Assembly (NCBI RefSeq): GCF_011300215.1
Contig: NZ_CP049866.1
Coordinates: forward strand, 1,612,001-1,676,000
Reading direction: 5' to 3'
DNA length: 64,000 nucleotides
From: Nocardioides piscis
Lineage (GTDB): Bacteria; Actinomycetota; Actinomycetes; Propionibacteriales; Nocardioidaceae
Shown: positions 1 to 9,252 of the stretch, piece after piece
Position numbering within the stretch: the stretch's first letter is position 1
Layout: the number at the start of each line of letters is the position of its first letter
Notes under the pieces: model-generated
Database searches by the model: none
Told to the model about the DNA's origin: nothing
The model's input: the letters and a program-made list of their open reading frames with translations, nothing else
Position numbers and translations under genes: made by a program

Positions 1-821
1 GCTTCCGCCTGGGCATCTCCACCGACCACAAGAGCCGTTGGTACGCCGACAAGCTCTACAAGTCCTACGTCGGAGAAGACGTCGCGATCCGCAAGCTGCT
101 CTCCAAGGGCATGGAGCGGGCCGGCATCTCCAAGGTCGAGATCGAGCGGACGCGTGACCGAGTGCGCGTCGACATCCACACTGCGCGTCCGGGCATCGTC
201 ATCGGTCGCCGTGGCGCCGAGGCCGACCGCATCCGCGGTGAGCTCGAGAAGCTCACCGGCAAGCAGGTGCAGCTCAACATCCTCGAGGTCAAGAACCCCG
301 AGGTCGACGCCCAGCTCGTCGCTCAGGGTGTCGCTGAGCAGCTCTCGGGTCGTGTCCAGTTCCGCCGGGCCATGAAGAAGGCCATGCAGACCTCGATGCG
401 CTCGGGTGCCAAGGGCATCCGGATCCAGTGCTCGGGTCGTCTCAACGGCGCCGAGATGTCTCGCACCGAGTTCTATCGCGAGGGTCGCGTCCCGCTGCAC
501 ACGCTGCGTGCCGACATCGACTACGGCTTCTACGAGGCCAAGACCACGTTCGGTCGCATCGGCGTCAAGGTGTGGATCTACAAGGGTGAGGTTGCCGGCA
601 CGCGTGCCGAGCGCCAGGCCCAGGCCGCTGCTCGCGCCGGTGCTCCCGGCCGTGGTGGCGCAGGTGGCCGCCCGACGCGTGGCGGCGAGCGTCCCAGCCG
701 CGGCACGCGCAGTGACCGTCCCGCCCGCACCGACGCACCCGCCGAAGCCGCTCCGGCGGCGACCGAGTCGGCCGCCCCGTCGGGCGAGCCCGCCGTGTCG
801 ACCCCCGGACAGGAGGGATGA
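1..821 (+). CDS. rpsC: 30S ribosomal protein S3 (5'-truncated by window edge)
   Basis: Small-subunit protein at the mRNA entry channel. The reading frame is open from base 3, so the N-terminus lies outside the window. A KH-type RNA-binding motif ([12 protein letters not shown]) is visible, followed by the conserved S3 core ([20 protein letters not shown]). After the conserved WIYKGE end comes a tail of about 70 residues rich in Gly, Arg, Ala and Pro with RGG-like steps. Such tails occur in actinobacterial S3 and are probably disordered. rplP starts 4 bases after the stop behind an AGGAGGG ribosome binding site. Confidence 0.97.
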   Translation, partial: FRLGISTDHKSRWYADKLYKSYVGEDVAIRKLLSKGMERAGISKVEIERTRDRVRVDIHTARPGIVIGRRGAEADRIRGELEKLTGKQVQLNILEVKNPEVDAQLVAQGVAEQLSGRVQFRRAMKKAMQTSMRSGAKGIRIQCSGRLNGAEMSRTEFYREGRVPLHTLRADIDYGFYEAKTTFGRIGVKVWIYKGEVAGTRAERQAQAAARAGAPGRGGAGGRPTRGGERPSRGTRSDRPARTDAPAEAAPAATESAAPSGEPAVSTPGQEG

Positions 822-825
822 AGCC

Positions 826-1245
826 ATGTTGATGCCCCGTCGCGTCAAGCACCGCAAGCAGCACCACCCCAAGCGCAGCGGTGCGGCCAAGGGTGGCACC
901 ACGCTCGCCTTCGGTGACTTCGGCATCCAGGCGATCGAGGGTCACTACGTGACCAACCGACAGATCGAGTCGGCCCGTATCGCCATGACCCGCCACATCA
1001 AGCGAGGCGGAAAGGTCTGGATCAACATCTACCCGGACCGTCCGCTGACCAAGAAGCCTGCCGAGACCCGCATGGGTTCGGGCAAGGGCTCCCCCGAGTG
1101 GTGGGTGGCGAACGTCAAGCCCGGCCGCGTCATGTTCGAGCTTGCCGGTGTGGATGAGGAGACCGCTCGTGAGGCCATGCGCCGCGCGATGCACAAGCTC
1201 CCCATGAAGTGCCGGTTCATTTCCCGCGAGGCAGGTGAATTCTGA
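826..1245 (+). CDS. rplP: 50S ribosomal protein L16
   Basis: 139-residue L16, the usual length, binding 23S rRNA near the peptidyl-transferase centre. It starts [15 protein letters not shown] and contains the conserved KGGKV-like ([15 protein letters not shown]) and [12 protein letters not shown] segments. ATG at 826 is chosen because AGGAGGG lies 8 bases upstream; the open frame runs much further 5', but that part overlaps rpsC. The stop overlaps the start of rpmC (TGATG), so the two are translationally coupled. Confidence 0.97.
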   Translation: MLMPRRVKHRKQHHPKRSGAAKGGTTLAFGDFGIQAIEGHYVTNRQIESARIAMTRHIKRGGKVWINIYPDRPLTKKPAETRMGSGKGSPEWWVANVKPGRVMFELAGVDEETAREAMRRAMHKLPMKCRFISREAGEF

Positions 1246-1493
1246 TGAGCAGCAAGCAGTCTGCCCACGAGCTCGACGAGCTCAACGCCGTTGACCTCGA
1301 GTCGAAGCTGCGTGAGGCCAAGGAGGAGCTTTTCAACCTCCGATTCCAGGCGGCCACCGGCCAGCTGGAGAGCCACGGCCGTCTCCGGACGGTCAAGAAG
1401 GACATCGCCCGGATCTACACCGTGGTGCGTGAGCGCGAGCTCGGCATCCGCAGCACCCCGGGTAGCACCAAGACTGAAGAGGCCAACGCATGA
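1245..1493 (+). CDS. rpmC: 50S ribosomal protein L29
   Basis: 82-residue L29, a helical hairpin protein near the peptide exit tunnel. The core [12 protein letters not shown] and the [13 protein letters not shown] helix are typical. It carries short N- and C-terminal extensions relative to E. coli L29 (63 residues), as is common in actinobacteria. It overlaps rplP by one base and rpsQ by four (ATGA). Confidence 0.96.
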   Translation: MSSKQSAHELDELNAVDLESKLREAKEELFNLRFQAATGQLESHGRLRTVKKDIARIYTVVRERELGIRSTPGSTKTEEANA

Positions 1494-1774
1494 GCGACAC
1501 CACCGAGACCAGCCAGGACGAGAAGCGCAACCAGCGCAAGGTCCGCGAGGGCCTGGTCGTGAGCGACAAGATGGACAAGACCATCGTCGTCACGGTCGAG
1601 GACCGCGTGAAGCACGCGCTCTACGGCAAGGTCATGCGTCGTACGTCGCGCCTCAAGGCCCACGACGAGCAGAACCAGTGCGGCATCGGCGACCGGGTCC
1701 TGATCATGGAAACCCGTCCGCTCTCGGCCACCAAGCGCTGGCGCCTCGTCGAGGTGCTCGAGAAGGCCAAGTGA
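1490..1774 (+). CDS. rpsQ: 30S ribosomal protein S17
   Basis: 94-residue S17, an OB-fold primary 16S rRNA-binding protein. The conserved run is [20 protein letters not shown] followed by a basic [16 protein letters not shown] loop and [18 protein letters not shown]. The charged N-terminal stretch of about 15 residues is typical of actinobacteria. ATGA overlap with rpmC. A 7-bp hairpin follows directly after its stop. Confidence 0.97.
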   Translation: MSDTTETSQDEKRNQRKVREGLVVSDKMDKTIVVTVEDRVKHALYGKVMRRTSRLKAHDEQNQCGIGDRVLIMETRPLSATKRWRLVEVLEKAK

Positions 1775-1776
1775 CT

Positions 1777-1794
1777 TCGAGGCTCCGGCCTCGA
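1777..1794 (+). other. hairpin after rpsQ
   Basis: Inverted repeat TCGAGGC-tccg-GCCTCGA starting 2 bases after the rpsQ stop, in the 103-base gap before rplN. There is no T-tract, so it is more likely a partial terminator, processing site or mRNA stabiliser inside the operon than a full terminator. Confidence 0.45.
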
Positions 1795-1877
1795 GCTCCA
1801 TCTCATCAACATTCAGTTCGGCCAGGCTCGCGATCCACTGAGATCACGAGAACCGGCTCGACAACCAGGAGAAACCA

Positions 1878-2246
1878 ATGATCCAGCAGGAGTCGCGACT
1901 CAAGGTCGCCGACAACACCGGTGCGAAGGAAATCCTCTGCATCCGTGTTCTCGGTGGCTCGGGACGTCGCTACGCCGGCATCGGTGACGTCATCGTCGCC
2001 ACCGTCAAGGACGCGATCCCCGGTGGCAACGTGAAGAAGGGCGACGTCGTCAAGGCCGTGGTCGTACGCACCGTCAAGGAGCGTCGCCGTGCCGACGGTT
2101 CCTACATCCGCTTCGACGAGAACGCCGCCGTCATCCTCAAGGCGGACGGTGAGCCGCGCGGCACGCGCATCTTCGGCCCCGTCGGCCGCGAGCTGCGCGA
2201 GAAGAAGTTCATGAAGATCATCTCGCTCGCGCCGGAGGTGTTGTGA
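1878..2246 (+). CDS. rplN: 50S ribosomal protein L14
   Basis: 122-residue L14, exactly the usual length; it contributes to intersubunit bridges. It begins [18 protein letters not shown] and carries the [21 protein letters not shown] and [24 protein letters not shown] blocks. An AGGAGA site precedes the ATG. It is separated from rpsQ by about 100 bases and followed closely by rplX. Confidence 0.98.
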   Translation: MIQQESRLKVADNTGAKEILCIRVLGGSGRRYAGIGDVIVATVKDAIPGGNVKKGDVVKAVVVRTVKERRRADGSYIRFDENAAVILKADGEPRGTRIFGPVGRELREKKFMKIISLAPEVL

Positions 2247-2249
2247 GAG

Positions 2250-2603
2250 ATGGGTAAGCAGAGCATGAACATCAAGAAGGGCGACACCGTCAAGGTCATC
2301 GCCGGCAAGGACAAGGGCGCCCAGGGCAAGGTCATCACGGTGCTCCGCGAGGAGCAGCGCGTGATCGTCGAGGGTGTCAACCGCGTCAAGCGGCACACCA
2401 AGGCGGTCCAGGGTGGCAACACCGGAGGCATCATCACCGCCGAGGCCCCGATCCACGTCAGCAACGTGATGCTGGTCGAGGGCGACGGCGTCACCCGCGT
2501 CGGCTTCCGCCGCGACGAGGTCACCAAGCGTCGTCCCGACGGTTCGACGTACTCCGCCCAGCGCAGCGTTCGCGTCTCGCGCAAGACCGGCAAGGAGATC
2601 TGA
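2250..2603 (+). CDS. rplX: 50S ribosomal protein L24
   Basis: 117-residue L24, an assembly initiator binding the 5' end of 23S rRNA. The KOW motif ([20 protein letters not shown]) is at residues 9-28. The first ATG (2250) gives [12 protein letters not shown]; a second in-frame ATG at 2265 is a plausible alternative, since neither has a strong ribosome binding site. The gene lies 3 bases after rplN and 1 base before rplE. Confidence 0.95.
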   Translation: MGKQSMNIKKGDTVKVIAGKDKGAQGKVITVLREEQRVIVEGVNRVKRHTKAVQGGNTGGIITAEAPIHVSNVMLVEGDGVTRVGFRRDEVTKRRPDGSTYSAQRSVRVSRKTGKEI

Positions 2604-2604
2604 G

Positions 2605-3180
2605 ATGGCTGAGACCACCCAGACCACCGAGTCCTCGATCCCGCGGCTCAAGACCCGCTACCGCGAGGAGATCCTCCCCGCGCTGCAGTCCGAGTTCGAG
2701 ATCAAGAACGTCATGCAGGTCCCCGGCCTGACCAAGATCGTCGTCAACATGGGCGTGGGCGAGGCTGCTCGCGACTCCAAGCTGATCGAGGGCGCGATCA
2801 AGGACCTGACCGCCATCACCGGCCAGAAGCCGTCGGTGACCAAGGCCCGCAAGTCGATCGCGCAGTTCAAGCTGCGTGAGGGGATGCCCATCGGCGCCCA
2901 CGTCACGCTGCGTGGCGACCGCATGTGGGAGTTCCTCGACCGCCTGCTCTCGCTGGCGCTGCCTCGCATCCGCGACTTCCGCGGTCTCAGCGACCGTCAG
3001 TTCGACGGCCGCGGCAACTACACCTTCGGTCTGACCGAGCAGGTCATGTTCCACGAGATCGACCAGGACAAGATCGACCGTTCACGCGGTATGGACATCA
3101 CGGTCGTCACCACCGCGACCAACGACGACGAGGGCCGCGCGCTGCTGAAGCAGCTCGGCTTCCCGTTCAAGGAGAACTGA
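2605..3180 (+). CDS. rplE: 50S ribosomal protein L5
   Basis: 191-residue L5, the 5S rRNA-binding protein of the central protuberance. Conserved stretches include [34 protein letters not shown] and [26 protein letters not shown] sits 6 bases before the ATG inside the end of rplX. The next gene, rpsN, starts 1 base after its stop. Confidence 0.98.
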   Translation: MAETTQTTESSIPRLKTRYREEILPALQSEFEIKNVMQVPGLTKIVVNMGVGEAARDSKLIEGAIKDLTAITGQKPSVTKARKSIAQFKLREGMPIGAHVTLRGDRMWEFLDRLLSLALPRIRDFRGLSDRQFDGRGNYTFGLTEQVMFHEIDQDKIDRSRGMDITVVTTATNDDEGRALLKQLGFPFKEN

Positions 3181-3181
3181 C

Positions 3182-3367
3182 ATGGCGAAGACTTCTCTCA
3201 AGGTCAAGGCCGCTCGCAAGCCCAAGTTCGCGGTTCGCGGCTACACCCGCTGCCAGCGGTGCGGTCGACCCAAGTCCGTCTACCGCAAGTTCGGCCTGTG
3301 CCGGATCTGCCTGCGCGAGATGGCCCACCGCGGCGAGCTGCCCGGCGTGACCAAGTCCTCCTGGTAA
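3182..3367 (+). CDS. rpsN: 30S ribosomal protein S14, zinc-binding type Z
   Basis: 61-residue S14 of the short zinc-binding form. Two CxxC pairs are visible (CQRC at residues 24-27 and CRIC at 40-43), forming a zinc ribbon. Its place between rplE and rpsH is standard for this type. Many actinobacteria keep a second, cysteine-free S14 under Zur control; no such paralogue is in this window. Confidence 0.97.
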   Translation: MAKTSLKVKAARKPKFAVRGYTRCQRCGRPKSVYRKFGLCRICLREMAHRGELPGVTKSSW

Positions 3368-3442
3368 GCCACCAGACTTCACCTCACAACCGCTGAAGGT
3401 CCGCCCAGCGCGGAAACCACAGAAGAGAGAGAACATCCAGCT

Positions 3443-3850
3443 ATGACCATGACCGACCCGATCGCAGACATGCTCACGCGTCTGCGCAACGCCAACCAGG
3501 CGTACCACGACGAGGTGTCGATGCCCTTCAGCAAGATGAAGGCCGGCCTCGCCGAGATCCTCCAGCAGGAGGGTTACATCACCTCCTTCAGCGTTGCCGA
3601 GCCGGCCGAGGGCGAGGTCGGCAAAACGCTGACCGTCACGCTCAAGTACGGCCGCAGCCGGGAGCGCTCGATCGCGGGCGTCCGCCGCATCAGCAAGCCC
3701 GGACTGCGGGTGTACGCCAAGAGCACCGGCCTGCCCAAGGTACTCGGCGGCCTGGGCGTGGCGATCATCTCGACCAGCCAGGGCCTGCTGACCGACCGTC
3801 AGGCCAACCAGAAGGGCGTGGGCGGCGAAGTCCTCGCCTACGTCTGGTAA
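3443..3850 (+). CDS. rpsH: 30S ribosomal protein S8
   Basis: 135-residue S8, a primary 16S rRNA-binding protein and, in E. coli, the translational repressor of the spc operon. It begins [20 protein letters not shown] and ends GGEVLAYVW; the [12 protein letters not shown] segment is the conserved RNA-binding region. The ATG follows an AGAGAGAG-rich Shine-Dalgarno region in a 75-base gap after rpsN. Confidence 0.98.
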   Translation: MTMTDPIADMLTRLRNANQAYHDEVSMPFSKMKAGLAEILQQEGYITSFSVAEPAEGEVGKTLTVTLKYGRSRERSIAGVRRISKPGLRVYAKSTGLPKVLGGLGVAIISTSQGLLTDRQANQKGVGGEVLAYVW

Positions 3851-3882
3851 CCCGGACTACTAGACCAGAAGGAGAAACAAGC

Positions 3883-4425
3883 ATGTCGCGTATTGGCAGG
3901 CTCCCCATCCCGGTCCCGTCCGGTGTCGATGTTGCCATCGACGAGTCGACGGTCACCGTCAAGGGCCCCAAGGGCACGCTGAGCCACACCGTGGCTTCGC
4001 CCATCATCGTGGAGAAGGGTGAGGACGGCGTCGTCTCGGTCAACCGCCCCGACGACGAGCGCAACAGCCGCTCGTTGCACGGTCTGACCCGCACCCTGAT
4101 CAACAACATGGTCGTCGGTGTCACCGAGGGCTACGAGAAGAAGCTCGAGATCGTGGGCGTGGGTTACCGCGTGCTGCCCAAGGGCCCCACGCAGCTGGAG
4201 TTCCAGCTCGGCTACTCCCACCCGATCGTCTTCGACGCACCCGAGGGCATCACGTTCACCACCGAGTCGCCGACCAAGCTCGGTGTCGTCGGTATCGACA
4301 AGCAGCTCGTGGGTGAGGTCGCGGCCAAGATCCGCAAGCTGCGCAAGCCGGAGCCCTACAAGGGCAAGGGCGTGCGTTACTCCGGCGAACACATCCGCCG
4401 CAAGGTCGGAAAGGCCGGTAAGTGA
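3883..4425 (+). CDS. rplF: 50S ribosomal protein L6
   Basis: 180-residue L6, which sits near the factor-binding site of the large subunit. It begins [15 protein letters not shown] and ends with the conserved [29 protein letters not shown] tail. AGAAGGAGA precedes the ATG. rplR follows with 1 base between stop and start. Confidence 0.98.
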   Translation: MSRIGRLPIPVPSGVDVAIDESTVTVKGPKGTLSHTVASPIIVEKGEDGVVSVNRPDDERNSRSLHGLTRTLINNMVVGVTEGYEKKLEIVGVGYRVLPKGPTQLEFQLGYSHPIVFDAPEGITFTTESPTKLGVVGIDKQLVGEVAAKIRKLRKPEPYKGKGVRYSGEHIRRKVGKAGK

Positions 4426-4426
4426 C

Positions 4427-4810
4427 ATGGCTATCTCACTGTCGAACAACAAGCACACCGCTGCGCGCGTCAAGTCGCGCCTGCGTCGTCAGGTCCGGGG
4501 ACGCAAGCGCATCTCCGGAACGCCCGAGCGTCCGCGCCTGGTCGTCACCAAGTCGGCCAAGCACCTCTCCGTCCAGGTCGTCGACGACCTGCAGGGAGCG
4601 ACGCTGGCCTATGCCTCCACCATGGAGGCGGACGTCCGCGCCGCAGCAGGTGACAAGACCGCCAAGGCCACGAAGATCGGTGAGCTCGTCGCTGAGCGCG
4701 CCAAGGCCGTAGGCATCGACGCTGTCGTCTTCGACCGCGCCGGCAACAAGTACCACGGTCGCATCGCGGCCCTTGCAGACGCCGCCCGTGAGGGCGGACT
4801 GTCGTTCTGA
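4427..4810 (+). CDS. rplR: 50S ribosomal protein L18
   Basis: 127-residue L18, a 5S rRNA-binding protein. ATG 4427 is chosen because the protein then begins [20 protein letters not shown] like its family and follows rplF directly; the frame extends upstream only as a shadow of rplF. Conserved features are [12 protein letters not shown], the central [13 protein letters not shown] and the C-terminal [21 protein letters not shown]. Confidence 0.98.
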   Translation: MAISLSNNKHTAARVKSRLRRQVRGRKRISGTPERPRLVVTKSAKHLSVQVVDDLQGATLAYASTMEADVRAAAGDKTAKATKIGELVAERAKAVGIDAVVFDRAGNKYHGRIAALADAAREGGLSF

Positions 4811-4855
4811 TCGCCAACGCGGTAAGAGAGAGATCTTAGATATGGAGCACATCTC

Positions 4856-5491
4856 ATGAGCGGAGCCCAGCGCGGACAGCGCAGCGGCGGCTCGGGCGAC
4901 CGTCGTCAGCGTGACGACCGTCGCGGTGGCGGCGCTGAAAAGTCTGTCTACATCGAGCGCGTCGTAGCCATCAACCGAGTCGCCAAGGTCGTCAAGGGTG
5001 GTCGACGCTTCAGCTTCACCGCCCTCGTGATCGTCGGTGACGGCGAGGGTCTCGTCGGTGTCGGCTACGGCAAGGCGAAGGAAGTTCCTGCGGCGATCGC
5101 CAAGGGCGTCGAGGAGGCCAAGAAGGCATTCTTCAAGGTCCCTCGCATCCAGGGCACCATCCCGCACCCGGTGCAGGGTGAGAAGGCCGCAGGCGTCGTC
5201 CTGCTCCGTCCGGCTTCCCCCGGTACCGGCGTCATCGCCGGTGGCCCGGTGCGTGCCGTGCTGGAGTGCGCCGGCATCCACGACGTCCTGAGCAAGTCGC
5301 TCGGGTCGTCCAACCAGATCAACATCGTCCACGCCACCGTGGCTGCGCTGAAGATGCTGGAAGAGCCCGAGCAGGTGGCCGCCCGTCGCGGCATGTCCGT
5401 CGAGCACGTCACCCCGGCTGCGATCCTCAAGGCTCGCGAGGCCGGCAAGGTCGAGGCAGCTGCCGCTGCCGCTGCGGGGGTGTCTTCCTGA
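4856..5491 (+). CDS. rpsE: 30S ribosomal protein S5
   Basis: 211-residue S5, a decoding-accuracy protein. The N-terminal 25 residues are an Arg/Gly/Gln-rich extension typical of actinobacteria. Then come the double-stranded-RNA-binding-like domain ([20 protein letters not shown]) and the C-terminal domain ([20 protein letters not shown]). The C-terminus is Ala-rich. It overlaps rpmD by one base (TGATG). Confidence 0.98.
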   Translation: MSGAQRGQRSGGSGDRRQRDDRRGGGAEKSVYIERVVAINRVAKVVKGGRRFSFTALVIVGDGEGLVGVGYGKAKEVPAAIAKGVEEAKKAFFKVPRIQGTIPHPVQGEKAAGVVLLRPASPGTGVIAGGPVRAVLECAGIHDVLSKSLGSSNQINIVHATVAALKMLEEPEQVAARRGMSVEHVTPAAILKAREAGKVEAAAAAAAGVSS

Positions 5492-5673
5492 TGGCACAGC
5501 TCAAGGTTCAGCAGAACCGTGGTCTGGTCGGCCTCAAGGCCAACCAGCGCGAGACGCTGCGCACGCTCGGTCTCAAGAGGATCGGCGACGTGGTCGTCAA
5601 GGAGGACCGCCCGGAGATCCGGGGCATGGTCAACACTGTCCGTCACCTGGTGACGGTCGAGGAGGTCGACTGA
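5491..5673 (+). CDS. rpmD: 50S ribosomal protein L30
   Basis: 60-residue L30, standard length. It reads [20 protein letters not shown] and continues with the conserved [26 protein letters not shown] segment. The ATG is shared with the last base of the rpsE stop, and its own stop overlaps the rplO start (TGATG), so three genes are coupled in a row. Confidence 0.98.
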   Translation: MAQLKVQQNRGLVGLKANQRETLRTLGLKRIGDVVVKEDRPEIRGMVNTVRHLVTVEEVD

Positions 5674-6113
5674 TGACGCTCAAGCTGCACCACCTGCGTC
5701 CGGCTCCCGGCGCCAAGACCGCCAAGACCCGCGTCGGTCGCGGTGAAGGCTCCAAGGGCAAGACGTCTGGTCGTGGAACCAAGGGCACCAAGGCCCGCTA
5801 CCAGGTCCCGGTCGCCTTCGAGGGTGGCCAGATGCCGATCCACATGCGTCTGCCCAAGCTCAAGGGTTTCCGCAACCCGTTCAAGGTCGAGTTCCAGGTC
5901 GTCAACCTCGACAAGCTCGGCGAGCTCTTCCCCCAGGGCGGGACCGTCACTGTCGACGACCTCGTCGCTGGCGGCGCCGTCCGCAAGGGCAAGCCGGTCA
6001 AGGTGCTGGGCCAGGGCGACATCAATGTCGCCGTCCAGGTCAGCGCCGCGGCCTTCTCGGGCTCCGCCAAGGAGAAGATCGAGGCCGCCGGCGGCAGCAC
6101 CACGGTGGTCTGA
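5673..6113 (+). CDS. rplO: 50S ribosomal protein L15
   Basis: 146-residue L15, a late-assembly large-subunit protein. The N-terminus [20 protein letters not shown] and the Gly/Lys-rich RNA-binding stretch [16 protein letters not shown] are diagnostic, as is [18 protein letters not shown]. It is the last gene of the spc ribosomal run: a strong hairpin starts 27 bases after its stop and secY has a separate leader. Confidence 0.98.
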   Translation: MTLKLHHLRPAPGAKTAKTRVGRGEGSKGKTSGRGTKGTKARYQVPVAFEGGQMPIHMRLPKLKGFRNPFKVEFQVVNLDKLGELFPQGGTVTVDDLVAGGAVRKGKPVKVLGQGDINVAVQVSAAAFSGSAKEKIEAAGGSTTVV

Positions 6114-6140
6114 GGACCATCTCCTGGCTTCAACGATGCG

Positions 6141-6174
6141 GCCCGGTCGAACAGTGGGAACTGTCCGACCGGGC
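6141..6174 (+). terminator. strong hairpin downstream of rplO
   Basis: GCCCGGTCGAACAGT, loop GGG, then AACTGTCCGACCGGGC: about 15 base pairs with a single A-C mismatch. The following bases (TCGTGCGTTC) contain no U-tract, which is usual for hairpin terminators proposed in high-GC actinobacteria. It most likely ends or attenuates the spc transcript before secY. Confidence 0.7.
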
Positions 6175-6214
6175 TCGTGCGTTCACCCAGGGGTCCGCGC
6201 GGTGCGGTCACTGT

Positions 6215-6252
6215 TAGGCTTCCCCGGGCCCTCGGGGAGGTAGTCCGAGGGC
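6215..6252 (+). promoter_or_regulatory. candidate secY promoter -10 and leader hairpin
   Basis: A TAGGCT hexamer at 6215-6220 fits a -10 element but has no convincing -35. It is followed at 6228-6252 by an 8-bp hairpin (GCCCTCGG, 9-base loop, CCGAGGGC). Together with the upstream rplO hairpin this suggests that secY-adk-map has its own promoter and a structured leader of about 85 bases. Confidence 0.35.
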
Positions 6253-6310
6253 TTCATCGGTCAGGGCGGTCTCAACGCCTGCTCCGGCAACGTTCACGAA
6301 AGAGGATCCT

Positions 6311-7609
6311 GTGCTCAGCGCGTTCGCCAACGCTTTCCGCACGCCGGACCTGCGGCGCAAGCTGCTGTTCGTCCTGCTGATCGTCCTTATCTTCCGGCTC
6401 GGGTCGCAGGTGCCGACGCCCGGCGTCCACGTGGCCAACGTGCAGGCGTGCCTCCAGGACGTCGAGGACCAGGGGCTCTATCAGCTGGTCAACCTGTTCT
6501 CCGGTGGTGCGCTGCTCCAGCTGACGATCTTCGCGCTCGGGATCATGCCCTACATCACAGCCTCGATCATCCTGCAGCTCCTCGTCGTGGTGATCCCGCG
6601 ACTCGACACGCTGAAGAAGGAAGGCCAGTCCGGCCAGACCAAGATCACGCAGTACACCCGCTACCTCACGCTGGGCCTCGCCCTCCTGCAGGCGACCGGA
6701 ATCGTGGCGCTCGCCCGTGCCGGCACGCTGCTGGGCACGACCTGCGACCGCGACCTGCTCCACAGCGACTCGACGGCGACCTTCCTGACCATGGTGATCA
6801 CCATGACCGCCGGCACCGCGGTCATCATGTGGCTCGGTGAGCTCATCACCGACCGCGGCATCGGCAACGGCATGTCGATCCTCATCTTCTGCCAGGTGGT
6901 CGCGACCTTCCCGGCCTCGCTGTGGAAGGTGCAGACCACCGAGGGTTGGGTGACCTTCGGGATCGTCATGGTCATCGGGCTGATGCTCGTGGCGGCGGTC
7001 ATCTTCATCGAGCAGGCCCAGCGCCGCATCCCGGTGCAGTACGCCCGCCGCATGGTCGGTCGCAAGATGTTCGGCGGCTCATCGACATACATCCCGCTCA
7101 AGGTCAACCAGGCGGGCATCATCCCCGTCATCTTCGCCAGCTCGCTGCTCTACCTCCCGGCGATGGCCGTCCAGTTCAACCCCGGCAGCAGCTCTCCGGT
7201 CATCCGAGTCATCAACGACTACTTCGTCGGTGGAGACCACCCTCTCTACATGGCGACCTACTTCCTGCTGATCATCTTCTTCACCTACTTCTACGTCTCG
7301 ATCACCTTCAACCCTGAAGAGGTGGCGGACAACATGAAGAAGTACGGCGGCTTCATCCCCGGGATCCGGGCGGGCAAGCCGACGCAGGACTACCTCGCCT
7401 ACGTCCTCTCGCGCATCACCTTCCCTGGAGCGCTCTACCTCGGCCTCATCTCACTGGTGCCGTTGATCGCGTTCGCGCTGATCAACGCCGACCAGAACTT
7501 CCCCTTCGGCGGCACCTCGATCCTGATCATGGTCGGCGTCGCCCTCGACACGGTGAAGCAGATCGAGAGCCAGCTCCAGCAGCGCAACTACGAAGGGTTC
7601 CTCCGTTAA
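6311..7609 (+). CDS. secY: preprotein translocase subunit SecY
   Basis: 432-residue channel subunit of the Sec translocon in the cytoplasmic membrane, with about ten hydrophobic segments. Family signatures include [27 protein letters not shown] near TM2 and the cytosolic loop [21 protein letters not shown]. The GTG start is preceded by AAAGAGGATCCT, and the protein then begins [17 protein letters not shown]. adk starts 2 bases after the stop, giving a secY-adk-map operon. Confidence 0.97.
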   Translation: MLSAFANAFRTPDLRRKLLFVLLIVLIFRLGSQVPTPGVHVANVQACLQDVEDQGLYQLVNLFSGGALLQLTIFALGIMPYITASIILQLLVVVIPRLDTLKKEGQSGQTKITQYTRYLTLGLALLQATGIVALARAGTLLGTTCDRDLLHSDSTATFLTMVITMTAGTAVIMWLGELITDRGIGNGMSILIFCQVVATFPASLWKVQTTEGWVTFGIVMVIGLMLVAAVIFIEQAQRRIPVQYARRMVGRKMFGGSSTYIPLKVNQAGIIPVIFASSLLYLPAMAVQFNPGSSSPVIRVINDYFVGGDHPLYMATYFLLIIFFTYFYVSITFNPEEVADNMKKYGGFIPGIRAGKPTQDYLAYVLSRITFPGALYLGLISLVPLIAFALINADQNFPFGGTSILIMVGVALDTVKQIESQLQQRNYEGFLR

Positions 7610-7611
7610 CA

Positions 7612-8187
7612 ATGCGCCTCATCATCATGGGTCCGCCCGGTGCGGGCAAAGGCACTCAGGCCAAGTACATCGCCGAGCACTTCGAGATCCCGGCGATCTC
7701 CACCGGTGACATCTTCCGGGCCAACGTCTCGCAGGGCACCGAGCTGGGCATCGAGGCCCAGCGCTACATGGACTCCGGCGAATACGTCCCCGACACCGTG
7801 ACCAACCGCATGGTGCGCAACCGGATCGGGGAGGCAGACGCCGGCAACGGCTTCCTGCTCGACGGCTATCCCCGCACGCTGGCGCAGGTCGAAGAGCTCG
7901 ACGACATGATCAAGGACACCGGTCACGCGCTCGACGCCGTCGTGGTGCTGACCGTCGACCAGGACGAGGTCGTCGACCGGCTGCTGCAGCGCGCCGAGAC
8001 CGAGGGTCGCGCCGACGACACGGCAGACGTGATCCGGCGGCGCCAGGAGATCTATGCCGAGGAGACGGCGCCGCTGATCGAGGTCTACCGCGGCCGGGAC
8101 CTCATCATCGAGGTCGACGGGCTCGGCGAGATCGACGAGGTCACCCAGCGCATCTTCGCCGCTCTCGACGTCGTTCCCCAGAGCTGA
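7612..8187 (+). CDS. adk: adenylate kinase
   Basis: 191-residue cytosolic enzyme interconverting ATP + AMP and 2 ADP. The P-loop [10 protein letters not shown] is at residues 7-16, the AMP-binding STGDIFR at about 30-36 and the DGYPRT motif near 84. The LID region is short ([17 protein letters not shown]) and lacks zinc cysteines, the actinobacterial short form. It is 10 bases ahead of map. Confidence 0.97.
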   Translation: MRLIIMGPPGAGKGTQAKYIAEHFEIPAISTGDIFRANVSQGTELGIEAQRYMDSGEYVPDTVTNRMVRNRIGEADAGNGFLLDGYPRTLAQVEELDDMIKDTGHALDAVVVLTVDQDEVVDRLLQRAETEGRADDTADVIRRRQEIYAEETAPLIEVYRGRDLIIEVDGLGEIDEVTQRIFAALDVVPQS

Positions 8188-8197
8188 GCCCGGGGCC

Positions 8198-9022
8198 GTG
8201 GGCTTCCGTGACCGTGGCCTGGAGATCAAGTCCCAGGCGCAGATCGACCAGATGCGGGTCGCGGGCCTGCTCGTCGGTGAGACCCTGGAGCTGCTCCGCG
8301 CCGCCGCCCAGCCGGGAGTGAGCACCGGGCGTCTCGACGAGCTGGCGGAGGCCAACATCCGCGACCACGGGGGGATCCCCTCCTTCAAGGGCTACAGCCA
8401 CCCCCCGTTCCCGGCGTCCATCTGTGCCTCGGTCAACGACGAGATCGTGCACGGCATCCCCGGCGAGCGCATCCTGGTCGAGGGCGACATCGTCTCGATC
8501 GACTGCGGTGCCATCGTGGACGGCTGGCACGGTGACGCAGCCATCACCGTGGGCGTCGGTGAGGTGACTGCCGAGGTCCGCGAGCTGATGCGGGTCACGG
8601 AGGAGGCCCTGTGGCACGGCATGTGCGCCGCGCGGCTGGGCGGTCGGGTCACCGACATCTCCCACGCGGTGGAGCAGCACGTGCGGAGCCAAGGGTCCTT
8701 CGGGATCATCGAGGACTACACCGGGCACGGCATCGGCTCCGAGATGCACATGCCGCCCAACGTGCCCAACTTCGGGCGTGCCGGCCGGGGGCCGACGCTT
8801 GTCCAAGGCCTCGCGCTTGCCGTCGAGCCGATGGTCACCCTGGGCAGCAAGGAGTCCGACCTGCTCGAGGACGAGTGGACCGTGGCCACGGTCGACGGCT
8901 CCTTCGCGGCGCACTTCGAGCACACCTTCACCCTGACCGAAGCCGGGCCGTGGGTCCTGACTGCGGTCGACGGCGGGCGCTCGCGACTCGCCGAGCTCGG
9001 CATCCCCTACGGCGGTCGCTGA
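8198..9022 (+). CDS. map: methionine aminopeptidase, type I
   Basis: 274-residue enzyme removing N-terminal methionine from new proteins. Metal ligands typical of the family are visible: D in SIDCGAIVDGWHGDAA (two Asp), H in GHGIGSEMHMPP, E in VEPMVT and E in EHTFTLTE. The GTG start at 8198 gives MGFRDRGLEIKSQAQIDQM. In many actinobacteria infA follows map; here a 15-kb block intervenes. Confidence 0.95.
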   Translation: MGFRDRGLEIKSQAQIDQMRVAGLLVGETLELLRAAAQPGVSTGRLDELAEANIRDHGGIPSFKGYSHPPFPASICASVNDEIVHGIPGERILVEGDIVSIDCGAIVDGWHGDAAITVGVGEVTAEVRELMRVTEEALWHGMCAARLGGRVTDISHAVEQHVRSQGSFGIIEDYTGHGIGSEMHMPPNVPNFGRAGRGPTLVQGLALAVEPMVTLGSKESDLLEDEWTVATVDGSFAAHFEHTFTLTEAGPWVLTAVDGGRSRLAELGIPYGGR

Positions 9023-9083
9023 GTCTGCCCGGCGCTCGGTCGCGCTTTCGTCCGGCACCCAGGCGCATGGCAGACTGGCGCGT

Positions 9084-9192
9084 CAGGAGGGGAGTATTCC
9101 TCAGCGATGGTGTCGTCAGTACGGCGCGAGCATGAGCTCGCTCCCGGTGCCATCGGCTCGCGCCGAACGCGTTGAGCGGAAGAGACCTCCGG
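9084..9192 (+). ncRNA. yybP-ykoY family manganese riboswitch upstream of the TerC gene
   Basis: The map-terC gap holds the hallmark parts of this riboswitch class in order: GGAGGGGAGTA (9086-9096), TCGTCAGTACGGCGC (9113-9127), GCGCCGAAC (9160-9168) and AAGAGACCTCC (9180-9190). GGAGG at 9086-9090 pairs with CCTCC at 9186-9190 to close stem P1. The class senses Mn2+ and commonly precedes TerC or other Mn exporters. The gene starts 60 bases downstream. The call rests on motif recognition, not a covariance search. Confidence 0.8.
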
Positions 9193-9252
9193 CCACGCCG
9201 TTTCGCGGTGCCGGTGCTCGCCATTTCCCCCAACTTCTGTAGGAGCAAGCTC

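Noticed and set aside
565..1194. Minus-strand frames across rpsC-rplP and similar long antisense frames throughout
   Set aside because: High GC content leaves long open antisense frames. None has a recognisable domain, and all lie opposite well-supported genes.
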